Shown here piece by piece: positions 33,287 to 41,368 of a stretch of DNA of 64,000 nucleotides. Position 1 is the stretch's first letter. Each line of letters starts with the position of its first letter. Where the stretch lies: assembly GCA_963711035.1 (NCBI GenBank), contig CAVQCN010000001.1, positions 1,054,001-1,118,000 on the forward strand, written 5' to 3'. Below the pieces are notes generated by a model that was given only the letters and a program-made list of their open reading frames with translations, was not told where the DNA came from and did not search any database. Source of the DNA: WHTK01 sp963711035 (GTDB taxonomy: Bacteria > Chloroflexota > Dehalococcoidia > DSTF01 > WHTK01). The translations under genes were made by a program, and so were the position numbers.

Positions 33287-33600
33287 GAAACGTAGGAGAC
33301 AGGCCTCACGCTTGGCGTCGCGGTTGGGTAATTCCTCCAGCTCTGTTTCGTCCGACTCCGGTAGAGTCAGCCCTTCTGTCTTCTGACGAGGGCCGGGTTT
33401 CAAGCGGGCTGCGCTCCCAGCCGTTCACTGGCAAAAGATACCAGGCAGCACCAGATGCCCGGAGTTGGCCAGCCATGGTTTCGGCGACGAAGTAGCGCCC
33501 AGCGAACTCTTCGTGTGACAGCTCCCGCCCGACCGTATCAACGACGCATTGAAGAATGCATTGCGAGCGGAAAGGCTCACGGCGCCGACTTGGGCCATAA
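33287..33600. other. No gene identified
   Basis: Overlapping minus-strand frames here (33306-33677, 33425-33646) do not resemble a family and lack good starts. One of them spells a phrase like MAQVGAVSLSARNAFFNASL, so a decayed gene is possible. Confidence 0.3.
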
Positions 33601-33852
33601 CTAGGTGTCGCTTGGCTGGGATGATCGGTCCGGTGCGGCGGCGCAAACAACGCCGAGGATGTGAACCATGTTCCCATCCGAGAACACGATCACGTGCCGG
33701 ATTTCCTTCACCTCCAAGCTTCTCTTTCCCTGAGAGCCGGATTCAATATCCAGGATTTCCCCAACGTGCATTGCCAGGAAGGGCGTAGAAGACTCGTAGC
33801 TTGCCAGCAGCGCATCAGTGCCCTCCTCGTAGACCTCCAGCTTGTAGTTCAT
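33601..33852 (-). CDS. Hypothetical protein
   Basis: 83 residues beginning MNYKLEVYEEGTDALLASYE, with a good ribosome binding site (CAGGAGAAGGCG before the ATG at 33852). It alternates short strands with acidic/polar loops and looks like a small all-beta soluble protein, with no Cys or membrane segment apart from a lone Cys near the end. It is in the same orientation as the next small gene and the BON/USP genes, which suggests a shared stress-related unit. Function unknown. Confidence 0.55.
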   Translation of the reverse strand: MNYKLEVYEEGTDALLASYESSTPFLAMHVGEILDIESGSQGKRSLEVKEIRHVIVFSDGNMVHILGVVCAAAPDRSSQPSDT

Positions 33853-33975
33853 CGCCTTCTCCTGTTTAGCTTCACAGGTGCGCAGCCAGACAACTACCCA
33901 GAACGGGTCGCCGACGAATCGTCGCCTGTGATTCTCTGCGAGAGTTAAGTGCGGTTCCTGAGCTGCACGGGCTTC

Positions 33976-34245
33976 TCAAGGCAGGTGATGGTGCAGATGA
34001 AAGCCAACGTGGCCTGCGTCTGGCCGATGGATCGAAGAATCCCGGATCGCCGCGCGTGTGAGCCTCAGGATGGCCGTACCATTTTCCTCGCGCTCGACCG
34101 TATCCGAGTTGAGCCACCAATCGGGCGCAAACTGGATGTCGAGCTTGAAGCACGAGTCACTTACTTCCTCGACCCGGCCCAATTCAAAGCCGTCCAAACT
34201 GTAAACCAGCGTGCCAATCGGTGGCGTGGTCGATGATGACACCAT
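33976..34245 (-). CDS. PRC-barrel/DUF2171-like hypothetical protein
   Basis: 89 residues from ATG 34245 (MVSSSTTPPIGTLVYSLDGFELG), with GGAAAGGAAACAGGC before the start. The pattern GTLVYSLDGFELGRVEEVSDSCFKLDI is typical of short PRC-barrel-like DUF2171 proteins (strand-turn-strand with a DGxxLG turn), followed by a WWLNSDTV segment and His-rich end (HVGFHLHHHLP). Such proteins often sit beside BON-domain and USP genes, as here. The longer frame up to 34290 is less likely. Confidence 0.5.
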   Translation of the reverse strand: MVSSSTTPPIGTLVYSLDGFELGRVEEVSDSCFKLDIQFAPDWWLNSDTVEREENGTAILRLTRAAIRDSSIHRPDAGHVGFHLHHHLP

Positions 34246-34339
34246 GCCTGTTTCCTTTCCACGATCGAGTCGAGGGGTGAAGCTCGGCACCTCTGCAGCG
34301 AGCTAGTTCAAGCCATGGTCAGACCGGAAGCGATCAGCC

Positions 34340-35032
34340 TCACTGGCGGTTGAGATTTTGGACTTCGAGGTTCTCTCTGACTTCGACTACACCCGGCACG
34401 CGGCTGGCAACTGCTTCGGCGTTTTCGGCGTCTTCAAGGCTGGATACGCTGCCGCGCAATTCTGCTATCCCGCCCTCGACGCTGACCTGGACCTGTAGAT
34501 CGGTGGTGGCGGCGTCCTCTCTAAGCTCCCGCCGGATGGCTGCGGCAATCGAACCGTCACTGTAGCGCTCGCCCAGAGTCGATGATTCGACAACGGCCGA
34601 ATCGTCTGAACTGAACTCGAAGCCGCCAAGGATCTCACCCTCAGGCGTCAGGACAGGGTCGGTCGGCGGGACGTAGACGTCGTCGCCTTCGGAGATGTCC
34701 TCGTCGCTGGTGAAGCCACTCGGACCCTCAGCGCCAAGAGTAGTGCTGACGATCACCTGATCGCCGAAATCGCCAGGCTCCAGGGTCTGGTTTTTGGACG
34801 CCTCCGTTGTTTCGCTGCCAAGAGCCCCCGATGGAACGTCCATCAGCTCCAGGTTGTCCACGATGCGCTTGCTCGGCGCGATGGCAGACACGATATCCAT
34901 CGCCGCCTGGCGTTGCTCTTCCGAGCCGATCAGGCCGCTGAGAACAATTGCCGTCGCCGTCTCCTCGACAGCTGCATAGACCCCGGCTTGCTCTGCAAGT
35001 TGCTGTTCGATGTCGTTGCTTGTTCCAGCCAT
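34340..35032 (-). CDS. BON-domain protein with two BON modules
   Basis: 230 residues from ATG 35032 (MAGTSNDIEQQLAEQAGV; GGGAG upstream). BON module 1 covers residues about 5-72 (IVLSGLIGSEEQRQAAMDIVSAI...NLELMD) and module 2 residues about 160-230 (DGSIAAAIRREL...LQVQVSVEGGIAELRGSVSSLEDAENAEAVASRVPGV). The linker is acidic. BON domains bind phospholipids or solutes and occur in osmotic or envelope stress proteins. There is no signal peptide, so it is probably cytoplasmic. It follows the universal stress gene with a 13 bp gap. Confidence 0.85.
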   Translation of the reverse strand: MAGTSNDIEQQLAEQAGVYAAVEETATAIVLSGLIGSEEQRQAAMDIVSAIAPSKRIVDNLELMDVPSGALGSETTEASKNQTLEPGDFGDQVIVSTTLGAEGPSGFTSDEDISEGDDVYVPPTDPVLTPEGEILGGFEFSSDDSAVVESSTLGERYSDGSIAAAIRRELREDAATTDLQVQVSVEGGIAELRGSVSSLEDAENAEAVASRVPGVVEVRENLEVQNLNRQ

Positions 35033-35045
35033 CAATGACACTCCC

Positions 35046-35576
35046 TTACGCCGGTCGGAAGACCAGCACTGGCACCACGCCGGCCGCGATCACGGCTCCG
35101 GTGACGCTGCCGTGAATGAGCCCGCTGAGCCCGGAGCGGCCGTGAGTCGACATTGCCACGAGGTCAATGTTGCGCTGTTTGACGAAGTCGAGGATTACGT
35201 TTGCCGGCTTTTCGTCTAGGATGACCTCAGTTTGCACTTGGAGCCCGGCCGACCTGAGTGCTTCGGCCTTGTCAGCCAGGTAGTCTTTGGCCTCGTCTTC
35301 GACTCTCGCAAAGGTCTGACCGCGAAATTCATGCTCACCGGGCCGAGGCTCCACGGGCCTCTGCACCGCGCCTACTCCTCCGAACTGGGATACAGCGCTG
35401 CCCGCCTGCTCGAATCGCATCTCCGCGACGGCCTCAGACGAAGCGGCGCCGGTGAAAGGCGGCTCGATCACGAGCAACAGGAAGACGTTTGCGCCACTAT
35501 CCTTTGCTATCGCTGCCGCTTTCGGAAGGATGGCCTCGGACTCCGAAGAACCGTCGAGCGTCGCCAAGATATTCAT
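35046..35576 (-). CDS. Universal stress protein
   Basis: 176-residue UspA-family protein. Strand 1 is MNILATLDGSSESEAILPKA (nucleotide-binding loop Asp) and the C-terminal ATP-binding segment is AMSTHGRSGLSGLIHGSVTGAVI (GxxGx9GS(S/T)), followed by VVPVLVFRP. It has a Gly/Pro-rich insertion at residues about 60-85. It is an ATP-binding stress-response protein, probably co-transcribed with the BON-domain gene. Confidence 0.93.
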   Translation of the reverse strand: MNILATLDGSSESEAILPKAAAIAKDSGANVFLLLVIEPPFTGAASSEAVAEMRFEQAGSAVSQFGGVGAVQRPVEPRPGEHEFRGQTFARVEDEAKDYLADKAEALRSAGLQVQTEVILDEKPANVILDFVKQRNIDLVAMSTHGRSGLSGLIHGSVTGAVIAAGVVPVLVFRPA

Positions 35577-35613
35577 TCCACCCTGCCTTCATACACGTTT
35601 TGGTCTCTGCACC

Positions 35614-35742
35614 ATGGAGTGCTGCCCCATGGATCGGGGTTGTCATTGCAGCAAGGAGCACTCCTGCTGCATTAACTATGACCTCTTTGCTCAGCAACCG
35701 GCAGGGCCGGATGACTGGTTCTGGGAGGGCATGCTGGCCTGA
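35614..35742 (+). CDS. Possible Cys-rich micro-protein
   Basis: 42 codons, MECCPMDRGCHCSKEHSCC then a Trp-rich end DDWFWEGM, so six of the first 19 residues are Cys with one His. The pattern suggests metal binding, but there is no visible ribosome binding site and the frame also lies inside a longer one starting at 35452. Weak evidence; it is transcribed antisense-divergent from the USP gene. Confidence 0.25.
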   Translation: MECCPMDRGCHCSKEHSCCINYDLFAQQPAGPDDWFWEGMLA

Positions 35743-35970
35743 CAGCCTTTGGTGGCTGCTCCCAAGATGAGCGAACTCTGCTCTCGGGTTCTCGCGAGCA
35801 GGGCCCTGGTCGGAATCATTCCAAGCCTGGACAGACGGCCGAACGGCTCTCTTTCTTACCAACTTATAGCACTGGGGAGGCAGCTCTCGCGCCAACTATT
35901 CTGACGTCAGGTTGGATGGAAGGAACCATAAGAACTGCACTCGCCGCGATGTGAGTAGAAAGGCCTAACC

Positions 35971-36237
35971 ATGAGCATCATTGCCTGGATTGTCGTTGGC
36001 TTGATTGCCGGCCTGATAGCGAAGGCGCTAATGCCTGGCAACGAGCCTGGCGGCATCATTGTCACCATTCTGCTCGGCATCGCCGGTGCCTTTGTCGGTG
36101 GCTTCGTTGCGATCACACTTGGGATTAGTGACGGCGTGAACAATTTCGACCTCGGCACAATCGTTCTCGCAGTTCTCGGCGCCATGCTGTTGCTGGTGGT
36201 TTACCGCGCGCTCTTCGGCGGTAGGCTGCATGCCTGA
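35971..36237 (+). CDS. GlsB/YeaQ/YmgE family stress-response membrane protein
   Basis: 88 residues with three predicted membrane helices: MSIIAWIVVGLIAGLIAKAL, GGIIVTILLGIAGAFVGGFV and GTIVLAVLGAMLLLVVYRALF. The Gly-rich helix faces (GLIAGLIAK, GIAGAFVGG) and the loop PGNEPGG are typical of the family formerly called transglycosylase-associated. It is induced by stress in other bacteria, mechanism unknown. ATG 35971, with AGAAAGG upstream. Confidence 0.9.
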   Translation: MSIIAWIVVGLIAGLIAKALMPGNEPGGIIVTILLGIAGAFVGGFVAITLGISDGVNNFDLGTIVLAVLGAMLLLVVYRALFGGRLHA

Positions 36238-36624
36238 TGACCTTCATCATCCTGATCTGAAGCACGTTGCTTCGCGGCTTGCTGCATAGAAGAGCTCGCG
36301 GCAGAAAGAAGGACAATTGTGAACACCTGCCCATTCCGAACCGAAGCCTGTAGCCTGAGTCGGCCCTGCCATAAGTGCCGTGAGGTTGCCATTCACGAGG
36401 CGCATGTCCTCGTTCGTTTCGATTCCCGCAGGAGCCACCAGGCCGCAAAGGAACGAACGGGATACGAAGCAAGGCGCGGCGGCTATTGGCGACAGCACGC
36501 CGCTTGAGGCGAGCTGAACGAGTCGTAGTCTTTCTCAGCACCAACTTAGAATCCGGTCGGCAATGACGTGAAACGAGACGTTTCGGTCGGATTCTGTACT
36601 CAGCCCAAGGTAGGAGGTTCGGGC
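36238..36624. other. No gene identified
   Basis: A GTG frame at 36319-36507 (MNTCPFRTEACSLSRPCHKC) has a CxxC-like pair but no ribosome binding site or family. Otherwise nothing. AGGTAGGAGG at about 36609-36618 is the ribosome binding site of the next gene. Confidence 0.3.
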
Positions 36625-37275
36625 ATGCCGGATGAACGCGAAGTAGGAAGCCGTGTGAAGAACGGGATCATTGGAGTGATCCGAGGCACTGGAGAGATCG
36701 CACAGGCGGCTGTCCTGACCGTTTCGGAGACGGTCCAGGTGACCGTCAAGGCAGCAGGCGCTACCGGTGGGACAGTCGCGGGTCTCGCCGTCGCGGCGGT
36801 GAAGGGCGCAATCGAGGCCGTGGGCGACGTGGGCGGTCAGGCGACCGAGACGGCGGCGACCAGTGTCGAGAGCGCCGTGGACTCTGCGGCCAGGGTTGGA
36901 GCCAAGTTGGGCTCCGTGACAAAGGCCGCAGTCATCGGCGCTATACGTGGTACCAAAGACGTGGGGGGCGAGACCCTCAATGCTGTCCAAGAGACGGCTG
37001 CAAGCGCGGTACATACGGCATCCTCAGTAGGAGCTGATGTCACGACCGCCGCGGTCGGAGCTGTGGAAGGTGCCATCGAGGCTTCCAAAGACGTTGGTCT
37101 CTCCGCTGAGGATGCAGCCTCCGCAGCCGCCACTGGCGCGATCGAAGCGGCTGGCGACATCAGTGATACAGCGGCACGTCGTGTCCGCAGAGCCGTAGAA
37201 GGAACGATCAGCGGGGTGAAGGTTGTTGCCAAGACGACCATTGGCAAAGAAGAAGAGCCCAAACCCGGAGCCTAG
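36625..37275 (+). CDS. Alanine-rich repeat protein (amphipathic, phasin/LEA-like)
   Basis: 216 residues from ATG 36625 behind GTAGGAGG; the longer frame from 36568 is not supported. After MPDEREVGSRVKNGIIGVIRG the protein is built from about four repeats of roughly 40 residues. Each carries a core such as AAVKGAIEAVGDVGGQA, AAVIGAIRGTKDVGGET, GAVEGAIEASKDVGLSA or ATGAIEAAGDISDTA. The heptad-like Ala/Gly pattern indicates an amphipathic helix bundle that could coat lipid or polymer inclusions or protect under desiccation. No signal peptide and only one Cys-free domain. There is a charged C-terminal tail. I do not know a named family. Confidence 0.6.
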   Translation: MPDEREVGSRVKNGIIGVIRGTGEIAQAAVLTVSETVQVTVKAAGATGGTVAGLAVAAVKGAIEAVGDVGGQATETAATSVESAVDSAARVGAKLGSVTKAAVIGAIRGTKDVGGETLNAVQETAASAVHTASSVGADVTTAAVGAVEGAIEASKDVGLSAEDAASAAATGAIEAAGDISDTAARRVRRAVEGTISGVKVVAKTTIGKEEEPKPGA

Positions 37276-37524
37276 ATGCTGAATTCGGAACGCTGTCAAG
37301 AGTCCTCGCCTGGCCCATCCTCCGAGGAAACCGCGGAAATCGCTCCGAAACCGCCCTCGGCTTAGGTGTCGGATCGGAGTTGACTGGAACTCTACGCATC
37401 GAGGCAGACCGAGGGCGCCACGGACCTACAGTGGCAACGCCGCGGCGAAATGCCTCCTTCCGCTGGCAGGACAACATCCCGGGCGGGCAACACTATGATC
37501 CCATCGTGGATACGTCACGTAGGC

Positions 37525-38358
37525 TCAGGATTCGACCGGTGTATCCCCTTGACGCGACCACTGGCCAAATGAACCAGCGTAGTTCCTTACCCGATCAAAA
37601 CCGAGGATGCGCAGAGCAAGAACGGCGACCGCCGATCTACCGCCGCCCTGTCAGTAGCAGTTGATTTCGCTCTCGGGCGTAATGCCTCTCGACGCCAGAA
37701 GCCGCAACAGTTCCTCCTGGGGCTTGAACGTCCTTGTTTCCTCATCAAGGAGTTCCGTCCACTCCAGATGAACCGCACCCGGAATATGGCCCGGCCGTGA
37801 GTTATCGCGCGCCTCCGTCCCTTCATACTCAGCACGCGTCCGGACATCCCAGAACAGGCTCCCTGCGGCACCCTGCGCGGCTTTCGCGTCCTCAAGTGAG
37901 CAGAAAAGGGCGTCGACAGGTCGAGCCTCAAATCTTCCCGCGGGGTAGCTGCCAGGATCGATCGAAACCGGCCTGCCTTCAACGGTCCATTTGTGAAATC
38001 CGCCGTCGAGCATTCGCACGTCTGGATGGCCGAAATAGGAGAACGCCCAGGCCGTCATACCCATGACCGCCGAAGGCGTGTCGTAGATGACGACCGTTGA
38101 ATCCGGCCTGACCCCAAGGGCTGAAGCGAGACGGGCGAACTCCGCCGGCGACCCCATGTCGCCATTGGCCGCGCGCGGGACAGAACCATGCGCTACCAGA
38201 CTCACAGCTCCCGGTATGTGGCCAGCCTCGTATAACTCCTTGGACCTCGTGTCTATGATGCGAAGCGAGGCGTCGCCGAGGTGATCGGCAAGCCAGTCCG
38301 TTTCACACAGAAGCTCCGGATGTGCGTAACCGCGTTCTTCGATTCTGCTAGCAGGCAC
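37525..38358 (-). CDS. Two-domain rhodanese (thiosulfate/3-mercaptopyruvate sulfurtransferase) with UGA at the catalytic Cys codon
   Basis: The frame reads MPASRIEERGYAHPELLCETDWLADHL at ATG 38358 and has a first (inactive) rhodanese domain with IIDTRSKELYEAGHIPGAV and a second with WDVRTRAEYEG and RPGHIPGAVHLEW. At 37651-37653 the codon is TGA, preceded by EINCY and followed in the same frame by QGGGRSAVAVLALRILGFD and the conserved end NYAGSFGQWSRQGDTPVES, stopping at 37525. The family active site is YCQGGGRS, so UGA stands exactly at the catalytic Cys. The full length would be 277 residues, normal for the family. It is either selenocysteine insertion or a one-base nonsense change; there is no frame change. 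A hairpin starts right after the UGA (37612-37650). Confidence 0.85.
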
Positions 38359-38595
38359 CTTGTCCCTGGCCTTCCTACTGCACTCGATCCCCAGCCTAGA
38401 CCTGCTTGGATTCTACACAGTCGGAGAGGCGACCGTTCACTGCGAGTTGATCGTGAGGGCCGCCACTTGACGGCGGCTCGCTCGGGAGCGTCGCGGACGA
38501 CCTCTTGCGGGGGCCCGTTCCAGTCCTTTTCATCCCTCTCGTCCCTCGCGACTCCAGAAGCAGCGTGAGGATGTAGATCTAAGACGAATCAAGAT

Positions 38596-39366
38596 CTACT
38601 CCACCACTCCTTTAAGGAGCACGCCAACAAGGAATGCCAGCGAGGCGGCGAGACCTCCGATGACCAGGGTCTCCAATGCGCTGCGTAGCCAGGATCCCTC
38701 GACAAACCGGCCCTTTATAGCCCCAATGCCGAAGAAGGCGATACCAGTCATCATTGCACTCCAGACGAAGGGCTCTCCGATCGTTCCTGGCGATGCGAAC
38801 TCGTAGACATAGGCAAGAAGTGGCAATGATCCGATCAAGACGAACGCGCAGAAGGTGTAAACGGCCGCCCTCCACGGCGATACCGGCTCCGTCGCCAGGC
38901 CGAGCTCATCCCTCATCATGGCATCTACCCATTGCTGAGGATCCGAGGTGATGGCTTCGACAGTCCGCTCCAGGTCAGATCCTTCCAGTCCTCGGCCTGC
39001 GAAGATCTGCCGTATTTCTTCCCGTTCCCCTTCCGGTATCAAGCGAATATGCATCTCTTCTCGTCGACGAGCTTGCATGTGCTGCTCCTGCTCAGCGCGA
39101 GTACCAAGAAGATTGCTGATCGCCATGGAGAATCCGTCGGCCAGAAGATTACCAATTCCCAGGATGAGGACGACGCTGATCTGGAAATCCGCGCCGAAGA
39201 CGCCGGCGACGACGGCGAAGGTGGTTACAGCACCATCGGTCGCACCGTACACAAAGTCCCGGAGATAACTGTGGCGAGGTCCGCGTTGGAGCCTGGCCGC
39301 GATCGCCTCTGCAGTGTGCTCGCGGAGGAGCTCCGATTCGCGCGATTCCTCGTCTTCTTTCCCCAT
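38596..39366 (-). CDS. VIT1/CCC1-family membrane transporter
   Basis: 256 residues. A cytoplasmic acidic start leads to SYLRDFVYGATDGAVTTFAVVAGVFGA, the family M1 signature with Asp and Thr ligands, and GNLLADGFSMAISNLLGTRAEQE, M2 with its Glu/Asp. A large helical cytosolic domain (about residues 110-165) resembles the metal-binding loop of VIT1, and three more helices follow (YTFCAFVLIGSLPLLAYVY, etc.). Family members move Fe2+ or Mn2+ out of the cytosol. The role here would be iron or manganese detoxification. Last membrane gene inside the island. Confidence 0.9.
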   Translation of the reverse strand: MGKEDEESRESELLREHTAEAIAARLQRGPRHSYLRDFVYGATDGAVTTFAVVAGVFGADFQISVVLILGIGNLLADGFSMAISNLLGTRAEQEQHMQARRREEMHIRLIPEGEREEIRQIFAGRGLEGSDLERTVEAITSDPQQWVDAMMRDELGLATEPVSPWRAAVYTFCAFVLIGSLPLLAYVYEFASPGTIGEPFVWSAMMTGIAFFGIGAIKGRFVEGSWLRSALETLVIGGLAASLAFLVGVLLKGVVE

Positions 39367-39426
39367 TGCACCGTTAAGATTGCCAGATCGCAGAACGTGG
39401 CGTCGTGAAACGATGACGGCGTCGTG

Positions 39427-39612
39427 TTACATCGCCGAACAGTCCCCGAGTTGTGATTCCTGGCTTGACGGTACTTCGTCCGGATAGGTGGGCAGTTCCC
39501 ATTCCGCGTACTCGGTTGAAACGCCGCGGAACCGCAGGAGAATAGCCTCCTCACCTATGTCCAACATGAGAGGGCCTGTTCCGTGACGAAAGATGACCTC
39601 AATCCGAGACAT
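39427..39612 (-). CDS. Hypothetical protein
   Basis: 61 residues from ATG 39612 (MSRIEVIFRHGTGPLMLDIGEE). It continues with two strands (AILLRFRGVSTEYAEWELP) and a polar tail ending QLGDCSAM. The frame extends upstream to 39888 but that part is Arg/Cys-rich and not protein-like. There is a weak ribosome binding site (GAGCGAGTA). Looks like a small beta-rich protein; no family recognised. Confidence 0.45.
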   Translation of the reverse strand: MSRIEVIFRHGTGPLMLDIGEEAILLRFRGVSTEYAEWELPTYPDEVPSSQESQLGDCSAM

Positions 39613-39924
39613 TACTCGCTCTTTTCGGGAGGGCCTGGCCCAGCGGCGCACAGGTCGGCCCGCCGGCCAGCATAACTTGCCAATCGCCTCGGCGGCGTAG
39701 ACGAGTCGGAGATTACTCCGACAGAGCACCCAAGCAGACGATGAGTCGCAGCCAGCGAGTCGTCCGGTCCGCTTCTCCGAGTGAGCACAGCCATCCCAAG
39801 GCCAGATGAGCTGCCATAGCAGGCAACGACCTCCACTCGACAGAAAGACTAACTTGAAGCAGGACGCATACGGTGGAGTCAGGCCCAACCCTGTTAGATT
39901 GGGATGGTCTGAAGGAGGTGTGGC

Positions 39925-40839
39925 TTGCAGGTCGGAATCAATATCCTCAATTTTGGACCCGGCGCCAACCCGGACAGCTTGTTGCGTTGGGCAAAGCTTT
40001 CCGAGTCACTCGGCTACCACTCGGTGATGATTTCCGACCATGTGGTGATCACGCCCAGTGTTCGCCAGCGTTACCCGGAGCCCTACTACGATTGCTTCAC
40101 GACTCTGAGCTGGCTCGCCGGCCAGACGACGCGGATCCGGCTGGGGACAACCGTCGCCGTGCTGCCGTACCGGCACCCCATACTCGTGGCTCGCCAGGCC
40201 GGCAACATCGACCAGTTCAGTGATGGCAGGCTCATCCTCGGAGTCGGAGTCGGCAATGCAGAGGACGAATTCCGGGCCCTCGGCCAGTCACATGCTCACC
40301 GCGGAGCCTATGCCAATGAATCGTTGAGCGTCATGTTGGCAGTCTGGAACAGCCCTTCACCCGTTACGTTCGCCGGCCGTTATATCACCCTCGAGGAAAT
40401 TACAGGCATCGAGACCGTTCAAAAACCCCACCCGCCGATCTGGGTAGGCGGCGCCAGTGAGGCTGCCCTGCGTCGCACCGTGAAATACGGCGACGGATGG
40501 CACCCAATCGTCAGGTCGCTCGACCAGCTCATCCAGACCGACCTCCCCACACTGAAGAGCCTCGCAGCCCTGGAAGACCAACCGACGCCTGCCTTTTGCC
40601 CACGCATCCGGTTGGACCTGCGAGAGGAGCCGATTGAGGGCAATCGGCTGCCGGGCACTGGCAGCATCGAGCAGGTGCGCCGGGACATAGAGACGCTCCA
40701 ATCCCTTGGCGCTGAACACATAACGCTCGACTGGTACACGGGTGACCTCGAGGCAACGAGAGACCACGAGCGGGGCTGGCACATGATCGCGCTCCTGGCT
40801 GATCAGGTCTTCGACTTGGAGCGCCAAGGGCTCCGCTAG
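39925..40839 (+). CDS. Luciferase-like (F420/flavin-dependent) monooxygenase, island copy
   Basis: 304-residue TIM-barrel LLM-family oxidoreductase: MQVGINILNFGPGANPDS, YHSVMISDHVVITPS, TRIRLGTTVAVLPYRHP, GNIDQFSDGRLILGVGVGN, VQKPHPPIWVGGASEAALRRTVKYGDGW, and TLDWYTG. The start is TTG at 39925 with GAAGGAGGTG upstream. Substrate unknown; the family covers F420-dependent dehydrogenases and FMN monooxygenases. It is the last gene before the right attachment repeat and thus the inside edge of the island. Confidence 0.93.
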   Translation: MQVGINILNFGPGANPDSLLRWAKLSESLGYHSVMISDHVVITPSVRQRYPEPYYDCFTTLSWLAGQTTRIRLGTTVAVLPYRHPILVARQAGNIDQFSDGRLILGVGVGNAEDEFRALGQSHAHRGAYANESLSVMLAVWNSPSPVTFAGRYITLEEITGIETVQKPHPPIWVGGASEAALRRTVKYGDGWHPIVRSLDQLIQTDLPTLKSLAALEDQPTPAFCPRIRLDLREEPIEGNRLPGTGSIEQVRRDIETLQSLGAEHITLDWYTGDLEATRDHERGWHMIALLADQVFDLERQGLR

Positions 40840-40955
40840 TGGTCCTGACAGCAACCGGACAGACGACGGCGGACAACAGCGGCCCAGGGCGGCTAGGCAG
40901 CCTCGATTTGCCAGTCGTGGGCGGACGTTAGCGGACGTCCGTAGCTGGGCGCTTA

Positions 40956-41026
40956 CGGTCTCAAAAACCGTTATACGGGTTACTCTTGTATCCAGGGTTC
41001 GAATCCCCGCCTCTCCGCCATTCCGA
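40956..41026 (+). other. Right attachment site (attR-like): duplicated 3' end of tRNA-Ser
   Basis: 71-bp near-copy of 28978-29047, from the anticodon stem to GCCATTCCGA. The bases upstream (about 40920-40955) do not form a tRNA 5' half or acceptor stem, so it is not a second functional tRNA. About 110 bp upstream a CTGACAGCAACC motif occurs (about 40846-40857), also present near the left end (about 29120-29131), possibly integrase arm sites. Confidence 0.75.
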
Positions 41027-41368
41027 ACCTGAAAGCTCGGTAATGCTTTGCCTCTCGGGCGAGCCACCAAGCCTCCTGCAATCCCCAAATCTGCCCATCG
41101 CTAATCATTTTGCTAACCACAGGAGGGATCGCGAGCAGGACCAGCGGTCCCAATGTTGCGCTGAGCACTGCCTCGAAGCGCCTGGTTGGCTTCGCTGCCC
41201 CTGAGGGATATGTCTACGAGAGACGGTGCGACATCTGCTCTAGGTGTCCTCCACGCAAGCACGGGACCACCTCATGATTACGAGCGAGAACGAACCATCC
41301 GAGTGCCTGCGAGACCTGCCGGACGGGCACGACTTAGACATCGGGTCCAGTCCTTCGACACGGTAGAG
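41027..41368. other. No gene identified
   Basis: Host side of the island right end. Short frames only (such as 41186-41425), no ribosome binding site or family. Nothing else seen. Confidence 0.35.

Noticed and set aside
33306..33677. Minus-strand 123-codon frame
   Set aside because: No good start or family, and a competing overlapping frame; left as an unassigned region.
40956..41026. Second tRNA-Ser gene
   Set aside because: Only the 3' portion matches; there is no D-arm or 5' acceptor strand, so it is an attachment-site relic.
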